NCBI GenBank assembly: GCA_026389255.1
Contig: JAPLIF010000319.1
Coordinates: 1 to 7,457, forward strand
DNA from: Cyanobacteriota bacterium
GTDB taxonomy: Bacteria; Cyanobacteriota; Cyanobacteriia; PCC-6307; Cyanobiaceae
Length of the DNA stretch: 7,457 nucleotides
Direction: 5' to 3'
The notes beneath the pieces are model-generated. The model had not been told where the DNA came from. It ran no database searches and was given only the letters and a program-made list of their open reading frames with translations. Positions 1-5,647 of this stretch are shown piece after piece; positions within the stretch are counted from its first letter, which is position 1; every line of letters begins with the position of its first letter. The position numbers were made by a program, and so were the translations under genes.

Positions 1-1950
1 TTCCGATTCGACCGGAGCGGTGGCAAAGCAGAGGGGCTCCCCGGCGCCAGCCCCGTGGGCGGGCAGCAACCAACAACTGTTGTTGCCAAAGATCTCGCAC
101 TCGCGGCCCCCTAATCGGTCGGTCACCATCCAGAGATGGCCGGCTGGATCGAGGGCCAAGTTGTCCGGGTTGGAAAAGCCCATGCCGCCTTCCCAGGGCA
201 GGCCACCGTTGGCGACCATGCACCAGCGGAAGCGGGAGCCCCGGGGCCCATCGTCCTGGAGACGCATGATCCAGCCGTGGGGCCAGCTGGCCTGGCGGGC
301 CGGGCCGTGGAAAATGGCGGGATCGGCCCGACCCTCGCCATCGCTGCCCCCGGCGGTGAAGGCCACCAGCAGATCGCCGCTGCTGGGATCGATCTCGGTG
401 TCTTCGGGCCGGGCCGTGGCCGTCGCCCCAACGGCGTTGGCCGCCAGGTGGGCATCAATCAAAATGGCTCCCATCTGGGCCGTGGTCTGGGTTTGGCTTT
501 GGCCCTGGCCCTGGCCCGGGCTGGGGCCTGGGTAGAGGTCCGCCAGGGTTTTGTAGCGCTGGCAGTAGCGATGGACCGATTCATCGGTGGCGAAGCGTTC
601 CGCCCCCGGGCGGCGGCGGTCGGCATGGGGCAGCAGGGTGGCCATCGGCACCCCCCACTGGTCGTAGTGGCTGGGGTTCTGGGGTTGGATCGGGGTCTGG
701 GGGGCAAGGCGGATCCATTGGCCGCTGCCGTCTTCGCCAAAACGGGCCACCTCCAGATGGCCCTGTTCAAACAGGCGTGAGTTGGAACGATCCTGCGGGT
801 CCTGCACCACAGATTCGCTGACAAAGCGATAGAGATGGCCCCCATAACGATCGCAACCGGAGTAAACCACCAGGGGCTGGCCGCGCTGGGCCTTGATCGC
901 CACGGCCTCATGGCGGAACCGGCCCAACCAGCTGTGTTTGATCGGCGTCCGTTGGGGTTGGAACGGATCGATCTCCACCATCCAGCCGTATTTGTTGCCG
1001 GCCAGGCCAAAGGGATGGCCCAATCCCTCCAGTTTGGTGCCGTCATAGACAAAGGGCCGTTGGGCCGGCGGCGCCGGGGAGCCGTCGGCAAAGACCGCCT
1101 CCGTGACTTGATTGTGGAAATTCTCTTCGGCGCTCAGCACCGTGCCCCAGGGGGTCTGGCCGCCGGCACAGTTGGCAAAGGTGCCGATGATGCGATCGCC
1201 CAGGCCATCGTCATACCCCAGGCGTTTCTTCAGCGAGAACACCTCCCGGGCCGGCCCGCTGACGGCCAGTCTCTGGGCGGGATCGTCCCAGCCGCACAGC
1301 CCCGTGATGCGGCGATCGTGGCGTCCGGGCCGCCGCTTCCAGGCACCATCGGCTTGGCGCTCCAGGCTGCAGACGCCGATGCCCAGGTCGGCCATGGCCG
1401 CTGTCGCCACCTGCAGCACCAGCTGGCGCAGGGGCTCGTTCTCGGCCAGGGAGTCCCAGGGCAAAACCCCTTGGAGTTGGCCCAGCGTTGCCGCCAGGCT
1501 TTGAAAGGGCAGCGAAGCACCGATGACCTCCGCGTAGCTTTCGGACCAGACCCGCGGCGAGATGTATTCGAAATTGACCGTGAGCAGGGCCCTGTCGCCG
1601 CCCAGGGCGTTGAAGGCCAGGTAGTCATTGTTGAAACCAAAACGGCCCTTGCCCAGGGGCTCGCCCCAGGTCGCCACCACATCGGCGCGGAATCCCTCGG
1701 GCACCACCACCCGATCCTGGAGCGTGACCTGGCCGTAGGTGGCTCTCTGCTGGCTGGCGCCCAGGCCGTCGCTGGGGAGCGGCAGGGGATAGGGCACGGG
1801 CGCAAAGGGCCGACCCTGGCCCCCTGCCGCCCTCGGTTGGCCCCCGCCAGGGTTGGTTTCAGCGGCATCAGCCCTGGGCCAGAGGGCGGATCGAAACGCC
1901 ACGGACCCCATGCCGATGCCCAATAACGCCAGCAGCTCGCGCCGGTTCAT
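1..1950 (-). CDS. phoX: PhoX/DUF839-family alkaline phosphatase, C-terminus cut off by window edge
   Basis: Uninterrupted minus-strand frame from ATG 1950 to base 1, giving 650 residues without a stop; family members usually have about 600-750, so most of the protein is present. PhoX phosphatases release phosphate from organic esters outside the cytoplasm and use iron and calcium. The N-terminus MNRRELLALLGIGMGSVAF, followed by an AxA-like stretch near residues 27-30, looks like a Tat signal. Family-type blocks seen: FGFNNDYLAF around 104-113, NCAGGQTPWGTVLSAEEN at 260-277 (C261 is a plausible iron ligand), DRYGGHLYRF at 367-376, RPEDTE at 514-519, and DNLALDPAGHLW near 596-607. A Pro/Gly/Gln-rich insert lies at 474-490. 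An in-frame GTG at 1971 is an alternative start, but ATG puts the twin arginines at the very N-terminus. The family call is firm. The substrate and the symbol are less certain, because many DUF839 proteins are uncharacterised. I see no clear Pho box upstream. Confidence 0.88.
   Translation of the reverse strand, partial: MNRRELLALLGIGMGSVAFRSALWPRADAAETNPGGGQPRAAGGQGRPFAPVPYPLPLPSDGLGASQQRATYGQVTLQDRVVVPEGFRADVVATWGEPLGKGRFGFNNDYLAFNALGGDRALLTVNFEYISPRVWSESYAEVIGASLPFQSLAATLGQLQGVLPWDSLAENEPLRQLVLQVATAAMADLGIGVCSLERQADGAWKRRPGRHDRRITGLCGWDDPAQRLAVSGPAREVFSLKKRLGYDDGLGDRIIGTFANCAGGQTPWGTVLSAEENFHNQVTEAVFADGSPAPPAQRPFVYDGTKLEGLGHPFGLAGNKYGWMVEIDPFQPQRTPIKHSWLGRFRHEAVAIKAQRGQPLVVYSGCDRYGGHLYRFVSESVVQDPQDRSNSRLFEQGHLEVARFGEDGSGQWIRLAPQTPIQPQNPSHYDQWGVPMATLLPHADRRRPGAERFATDESVHRYCQRYKTLADLYPGPSPGQGQGQSQTQTTAQMGAILIDAHLAANAVGATATARPEDTEIDPSSGDLLVAFTAGGSDGEGRADPAIFHGPARQASWPHGWIMRLQDDGPRGSRFRWCMVANGGLPWEGGMGFSNPDNLALDPAGHLWMVTDRLGGRECEIFGNNSCWLLPAHGAGAGEPLCFATAPVESE
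1192..1199. repeat. HIP1 octamer GCGATCGC
   Basis: Exact copy of the highly iterated palindrome common in many cyanobacterial genomes. It lies inside phoX and supports a cyanobacterial source. Confidence 0.8.
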
Positions 1951-2048
1951 CGACTCCAACACGCCAATCACCCGCCGTGTCAATGGCTTCAACCTGCTGG
2001 AGCAACCCCCTTCCCAGCGGCATCCCAGAACACATCGCAAATCCCGTA

Positions 2049-2068
2049 GTGATTCGTTAACGATTCAC
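2049..2068. promoter_or_regulatory. 20-bp near-perfect palindrome, candidate operator
   Basis: GTGATTCGTTAACGATTCAC matches its own reverse complement at 18 of 20 positions and is centred on GTTAAC. It lies about 100 bp upstream of the phoX ATG and 150 bp upstream of the divergent gene, a reasonable place for a dimeric regulator serving either. I cannot name the regulator: it does not match the cyanobacterial Pho box or a Zur box. Operator function is inferred from symmetry and position. Confidence 0.4.
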
Positions 2069-2125
2069 TCCTGCTATCCCTAAGGAGACCCATCAGCCAA
2101 AACCCAATCTCAAAACACTATCCAA

Positions 2126-2140
2126 GACAATTTGATTGTC
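2126..2140. repeat. Short inverted repeat GACAAT-ttg-ATTGTC
   Basis: Perfect 6-bp arms with a 3-bp spacer, in the AT-rich part of the divergent intergenic region about 80 bp before the plus-strand gene. It could be a second protein-binding site or chance in AT-rich DNA. Confidence 0.25.
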
Positions 2141-2217
2141 AGTTTAAAGAGATCTCATCATCAAGGCTTCTGGACAGGATTTCCCAGTGGTAAACTATTG
2201 AATGTTTTAAACTTCCG

Positions 2218-2952
2218 ATGATGCCTTCGCTTTCCGCCGCCGCCCCAACCGGCTTCCGTCCAGCTGCTTGGTTTGCTGGGATCAGCAGGGTTGGCTTTGG
2301 GGTGGCCCTGTCGCTGCTGATGGGTACGGCTGCTGCGCCCGTTCAGGCCAATACGGTGGCCAAGGCGGAGGCCGAATGCCGACTCACCGATAACGGCAAG
2401 GTGGTGTTTGATGGTGGCTGCAGCGTTAAACAGAAAGACAGCGCCGGCACCGTTGGCTTTGTGGTGAAAATGGAGGATGGCATCACCTATCGCTTCTCCG
2501 GTGCCAACCGCACCAACCTGCGCCTCGAAGGCGGCGATGGCGGCAGCAATTTGCTGTTTGAAGACAAGGGGGCCAAGGGGGTGTTCACTTGGAACGACGG
2601 CAGTCCCACCCGGAAGCTGTCTGTCAAGACCAACGAAACCAGTGCCGCCCCCTCCAGTGCCGGCGATCGCGACCAGATCAACGCCCGCATTGAAAGCGAT
2701 GGCCGCACCTGCAAAACCGCCATCCTCAGCAAATACGGCAAGGGCTCAACCATGTCCATGGCCGATGTGGAAGTCACCCTGGGAGCCACCCTGCGCCAGA
2801 GCATTGATGCCGGCAAAATCAACCTCGCCGACATCCAGAGCAGCGGCCTCGATTACAACTTCACGGCCCACCACGCCAAGGGCAAGGATCCCAGTGGCTC
2901 CTGTGCCACCAATGGTCAGGGCAATGTGATCAAAATCGAGGGCAACCGCTGA
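2218..2952 (+). CDS. Secreted protein of unknown function with four cysteines
   Basis: A 244-residue protein that I do not recognise as a named family. Residues 1-44 look like a Sec signal peptide: arginines at 14 and 24, a hydrophobic run at about 26-40, and a likely cut after VQA (42-44). The mature part has four cysteines, C54, C68, C165 and C229, which could form two disulfides in the periplasm. The first half, with a C-x13-C element in the segment ECRLTDNGKVVFDGGCSV and many short Gly-rich strand-like pieces, looks like a small beta-sandwich or barrel. A Ser/Ala/Pro linker near 141-149 separates it from a second half with a helix-like stretch at 179-208. The start is ATG-ATG at 2218; I see no clear ribosome-binding site, but the signal peptide supports it. 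It is divergent from phoX and ends 12 bp before the convergent CDF gene. Existence is likely, function unknown. Confidence 0.85.
   Translation: MMPSLSAAAPTGFRPAAWFAGISRVGFGVALSLLMGTAAAPVQANTVAKAEAECRLTDNGKVVFDGGCSVKQKDSAGTVGFVVKMEDGITYRFSGANRTNLRLEGGDGGSNLLFEDKGAKGVFTWNDGSPTRKLSVKTNETSAAPSSAGDRDQINARIESDGRTCKTAILSKYGKGSTMSMADVEVTLGATLRQSIDAGKINLADIQSSGLDYNFTAHHAKGKDPSGSCATNGQGNVIKIEGNR
2663..2670. repeat. HIP1 octamer GCGATCGC
   Basis: Second exact copy of the cyanobacterial HIP1 palindrome, inside the secreted-protein gene. Confidence 0.8.
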
Positions 2953-2964
2953 TCGAAGATCGCC

Positions 2965-3873
2965 CTAATCTTGCTCCCAGCGAAACCCTTCGTCCTGCCA
3001 CGAGGCGGCATCGTCGATCGGTTCGAGATGGGTGAAGACATGGGTGCGGGGCAGGGCTGCGGCAATCTCTCTTTCGAGGGATTCACAGAAGTCGTGGCCC
3101 TCCTTGACCGTCCAATGCCCTGGCACCAGCACATGGAAATTGACGAACCGGCGTGATCCCGCCATGCGGGTGCGCAGGGCATGGAAGGTGATGTCGGGCC
3201 CCCGGTGGCTCGCCAAGAGATCCTCCAACCGCCGATGTTCGGCTTCGGGCAAGGCCCGATCCAGCAGGCCCGAGGCCGTTTCGTGCAGCAAGCGCCAGCC
3301 GGTGACCACGATGTTGAGGGCCACAACGATGGCGATCAGGGGATCCAGAATCGTCAGCCCGGTGAGCTTGGCCAAAGCCACCCACAGCACCACCCCCAGG
3401 GAGGTCCAGACATCACTGAGCAGGTGATGGGCATCGGCCCGCAGGGTGATCGAATCAAAGCGCCGGCCGGCCCGCAGCAACAACCAGGCCACCCCGCCAT
3501 TGATCGCGGTGGCAACCAGCGAAACAGCCAGGCCCACATCCACCTGCTGCAACCCCTCCGGATGCTGTAAACGGCCCGCGGCGGCATGGATGATCGCCAG
3601 GGCCGCCACCACAATCAGGGCACTTTCGAGGCCACTGGAGAAATACTCCGCTTTGGAGTGGCCGAAGTGGTGGCGGTGATCGGCCGGTTTGGCCGCCAGG
3701 GTCAGGGCCCAGAACGCCCCGATGGCCGCTACCAAATTGACCCCCGATTCCATCGCGTCCGATAGCAATCCCACCGAACCGGTGAGGCGCCAGGCCTGGG
3801 TTTTCAGCCCAATCGTGGCGATGGCCGCCGCCACCGAAACCAGCGTGTAGGTGCGGGGGTTGTCAAAGGCCAT
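2965..3873 (-). CDS. Cation diffusion facilitator (CDF) metal exporter, FieF-like
   Basis: A 302-residue inner-membrane transporter expected to exchange cytoplasmic divalent metal for protons, as a dimer. It has six hydrophobic segments in the first 200 residues and a cytoplasmic domain from about 205. Compared from memory with E. coli FieF (YiiP), site B is kept (D65, H68, H72 within GHSKAE at 71-76), and the binuclear cytoplasmic site is kept (H231, H247, H260, H282, with E284 for Asp). LLDRALPE (203-210) and LRTR (233-236) are also family-like. The transport site differs: H150 and D154 in TM5 remain, but the TM2 positions align as E42 and N46 instead of two aspartates, with an extra D39 one turn earlier. 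Metal preference therefore cannot be read from FieF. The start is ATG 3873, 71 bp after znuB on the same strand, so it may be the last gene of the znuCB transcript. Family call firm, metal unknown. Confidence 0.92.
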   Translation of the reverse strand: MAFDNPRTYTLVSVAAAIATIGLKTQAWRLTGSVGLLSDAMESGVNLVAAIGAFWALTLAAKPADHRHHFGHSKAEYFSSGLESALIVVAALAIIHAAAGRLQHPEGLQQVDVGLAVSLVATAINGGVAWLLLRAGRRFDSITLRADAHHLLSDVWTSLGVVLWVALAKLTGLTILDPLIAIVVALNIVVTGWRLLHETASGLLDRALPEAEHRRLEDLLASHRGPDITFHALRTRMAGSRRFVNFHVLVPGHWTVKEGHDFCESLEREIAAALPRTHVFTHLEPIDDAASWQDEGFRWEQD

Positions 3874-3944
3874 GGGGAGCGCCGCAGAGCGTCAGCAAGG
3901 GAGCTCCGTCTGGGGTGGGCTCGTCAATGTAGGGGTGGCCAGGG

Positions 3945-4763
3945 TCAGCGCCAGCGTTTTGTGAGATCCGCCAAGGGCAGCAGCGCCAGGCACAGCACCC
4001 CGATCAAGGGCCCGGGGGGCAGGTTGATGGCCGGCACCAGGGCCAGGCCAAAGCCCAAGGCGGTTACCGCCAGGCCCACCGCAGCGGACCGGATCAGGGC
4101 CGCCCGCAGGCTCAGGGCCCCCCCCAGGGCCACGACGGCGGGAGCCCCCATCAACGCCATCACCAACACCACCCCCACCGCCGTCATGGCGCTGACCACC
4201 GTGAAGGCGGTGACCAGGGTCATCAGCCCCTGTAGACGGGCAACGGGCAAGCCGATGGCCGCCGCCCCCGCCGGATCCACCCCCAGAAACACCAACTGGT
4301 CGTAGCGCCACACCAGGAGGCCAAGCACCGCCGCCAGGGCGACGACGGCCCGCAGCAGGTCGCTGGGCCCCGCCGCCAGCAGGTCGCCAAACAACACCGC
4401 TTCGAGATCGATGCGCAGATGCAGCAGCGGAATCAGCAACACCCCCAGGCCCAGAAAGCCAGCCAGCACGGTGTTCAGCACCGCCTCGTGGCTGCCTTCC
4501 GTGGCAGGGGTGTTGCGGCTGAGGCGATCGGCCACCAGGGCCCCCCCCACCCCGCTCGCCGCCCCACCCAGGGCCGGATCGACGTGCAGGGCCAGGGCCA
4601 GGGCGAGTCCTGGCAGCACGGCGTGGGAGATCAGGTTGGCCTGGAACAGTCGGCGTTGCACCAGCAGCAAGGTGCCCGTCAGGGGACACAACAGCCCAAT
4701 CACCAACGCCAACATCAGGGGCACGGCCCACCAGAAGGCGCCCAGGGCCCCGGAATCAACCAC
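3945..4763 (-). CDS. znuB: Zinc ABC transporter permease ZnuB (ABC-3 family)
   Basis: A 272-residue membrane subunit that carries zinc across the inner membrane, powered by ZnuC and supplied by ZnuA. It is hydrophobic almost throughout, with about seven to nine segments. It has ABC-3 hallmarks: LISHAVLPGLALAL near 44-57, LFGDLLAAG (the ATPase-contact region) near 124-132, the VGVVLVMALMGAPAVVAL stretch near 201-218, and INLPPGPLIG near 248-257. Length is typical. The start is GTG 4763, which overlaps the znuC stop by 8 bp (GTGGTTGA); this suggests translational coupling and explains the lack of a separate ribosome-binding site. ABC-3 permeases for zinc and manganese look alike. The zinc assignment rests on the Zur-like box and on the histidine-type ZnuA next door. 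Confidence 0.92.
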   Translation of the reverse strand: MVDSGALGAFWWAVPLMLALVIGLLCPLTGTLLLVQRRLFQANLISHAVLPGLALALALHVDPALGGAASGVGGALVADRLSRNTPATEGSHEAVLNTVLAGFLGLGVLLIPLLHLRIDLEAVLFGDLLAAGPSDLLRAVVALAAVLGLLVWRYDQLVFLGVDPAGAAAIGLPVARLQGLMTLVTAFTVVSAMTAVGVVLVMALMGAPAVVALGGALSLRAALIRSAAVGLAVTALGFGLALVPAINLPPGPLIGVLCLALLPLADLTKRWR

Positions 4764-5517
4764 AGCCGTGGGGGGCCATGCGCATGTCGCCCAGGGTCTG
4801 GCGCACCTGGTCCGGTGTCCCCTGGGCCAGCAGTTGACGATCGAGCACCAACACCCGGTCGTAGGCCTCCAGATCCGAACCCCAGTCGTGGCTACTGACC
4901 AACAGGGTCAGGCCGGCGTCGCGCAATTGACCCAGCACCGCCAGCAGGGCCGTGCGGGCCGGTGGATCGACGGCCGCACAGGGTTCATCGAGCAACAGCA
5001 AGGGGGCCTGTCCCACCAGGGTGCGGGCCAACAGGGCGCGCTGCTGCTGGCCGCCGGACAGTTGGTCCAGGCGCCGGTGGGCCAGATCCTGCAGGCCCAC
5101 CCGTTGCAGGGCCGCCTCCACCTGGCAACAGGGGCCCCGAGAGCCAGAGGCCCGAGAGCCAGAGGCCCGAGAGCCAGTGGCCCGAGAGCCAGTGGCTCTG
5201 GAGCCAGGGCCCCGAAAACCATGCTCTGCCTTGCCAGCCAACAAACCAAGGCCCACCAGCGCCCGCACCGTGATCGGAAAATGCCAGGCCATTTCACTGC
5301 GCTGGGGCATCAGGGCCAGGCGAGCGCAACGTTGGCTGGCCGCCCCCTGGAGCTCGCCGTCGATCGCAATCCGGCCCGCTGTCCAAGGGATCTGGCCGGC
5401 GATGGCCTGCAGCAGGGTGCTTTTGCCGGCGCCGTTGGGTCCCACCAGGGCGGTGAGGCTGCCGGGGGCGAGGGCAAACGTCAGGTGCTCCAGCACGGAG
5501 CGATCACCCCGCCGCAC
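4756..5517 (-). CDS. znuC: Zinc ABC transporter ATPase ZnuC with internal Gly-Ser-Arg repeat insert
   Basis: A 253-residue ATPase that drives zinc import. Visible motifs: Walker A GPNGAGKST (26-34), Q-loop Q72 in LMPQRSE, signature LSGGQQQR (153-160), Walker B LLLLDEP (173-179) and switch histidine H210. Between the Q-loop and the signature, residues about 104-128 are an unusual run of GSRAT/GSRAS units coded by a 15-bp tandem repeat. The start is a problem. From GTG 5517 the Walker A motif comes about ten residues earlier than in typical family members. The same frame upstream (to TAG 5581-5583) reads ALDVEDLT, a typical first strand of an ABC ATPase, but has no ATG, GTG or TTG. Either a rare codon such as CTG (5556 or 5523) is used, or the protein is N-terminally short, or there is a sequence error. 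It overlaps znuB by 8 bp and lies just downstream of the Zur-like box. Confidence 0.9.
   Translation of the reverse strand: MRRGDRSVLEHLTFALAPGSLTALVGPNGAGKSTLLQAIAGQIPWTAGRIAIDGELQGAASQRCARLALMPQRSEMAWHFPITVRALVGLGLLAGKAEHGFRGPGSRATGSRATGSRASGSRASGSRGPCCQVEAALQRVGLQDLAHRRLDQLSGGQQQRALLARTLVGQAPLLLLDEPCAAVDPPARTALLAVLGQLRDAGLTLLVSSHDWGSDLEAYDRVLVLDRQLLAQGTPDQVRQTLGDMRMAPHGCG
5136..5210. repeat. 15-bp tandem repeat inside znuC
   Basis: Five consecutive 15-bp units. The first two are CCCGAGAGCCAGAGG, the next two CCCGAGAGCCAGTGG, and the fifth (5196-5210) is degenerate. On the minus strand each unit codes five residues, GSRAT or GSRAS. The length keeps the reading frame, so copy-number changes would lengthen or shorten the protein without breaking it. 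Near-identity of the first four units suggests recent expansion. Confidence 0.9.
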
Positions 5518-5596
5518 CGTCAGGTCCTCAACGTCGAGAGCAGGGGCGGGGACCAGGGTGACCTTGCTTCTGTCCCCAACCTAGCGAGCGTCGGGA

Positions 5597-5617
5597 TGAA
5601 AACCATTATCGTTTTTA
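5597..5617. promoter_or_regulatory. Zur-box-like operator between znuC and znuA
   Basis: The core GAAAACCATTATCGTTTTT (5598-5616) belongs to a 21-bp imperfect palindrome, with arms AAAAC/GTTTT around a CATTATC centre. It resembles the AT-rich Fur/Zur-type box with an ATTATC centre known upstream of cyanobacterial znu genes. It sits between the divergent znuCB and znuA genes in otherwise GC-rich DNA. Its centre also holds -10-like hexamers: GATAAT on the minus strand (5610-5605, 5 of 6 matches) and CATTAT on the plus strand (5604-5609, 4 of 6). Zinc-loaded Zur bound here would block both directions. Binding is inferred; Fur cannot be excluded from sequence alone. Confidence 0.75.
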
Positions 5618-5647
5618 AGGTCCTTGCTCTGGGGCCCGTTGTTGCTG

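Larger units (their letters stand above)
1951..2217. promoter_or_regulatory. Divergent intergenic region between phoX and the secreted-protein gene
   Basis: This 267-bp stretch should hold the promoters of both flanking genes, which point away from each other. It is visibly richer in A and T than its surroundings, most clearly from about 2050 to 2217. It contains two palindromes, listed separately, and a TGGACA (2171-2176) that resembles a -35 box. The only -10-like candidates after it, TAAACT (2191-2196) and TATTGA (2196-2201), are 14 and 19 bp away, so I do not assign a promoter. I see no tandem TTAAC-type Pho-box repeats at 11-bp spacing and no convincing gene. Confidence 0.5.

Noticed and set aside
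835..1926. Long plus-strand open frame (363 codons), and another at 136-780
   Set aside because: They are antisense to the phoX frame, whose minus-strand translation has clear PhoX motifs throughout. High GC keeps other frames open.
1853..2083. 76-codon plus-strand frame crossing the phoX start into the intergenic region
   Set aside because: Composition is random-like, it overlaps the phoX N-terminus antisense and includes the palindrome; no ribosome-binding site or family features.
2953..2964. Possible bidirectional terminator between the convergent secreted-protein and CDF genes
   Set aside because: Only a 4-bp GATC-gaa-GATC stem is present, without T-tracts; too weak to call.
3892..4731. 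279-codon minus-strand open frame, very Gly/Arg-rich
   Set aside because: A shifted-frame shadow of znuB, which has real ABC-3 motifs in its own frame.
5136..5210. Could the tandem repeat be a CRISPR array or part of a mobile element?
   Set aside because: Units are 15 bp with no spacers, in frame inside znuC, and there are no terminal inverted repeats or transposase nearby.
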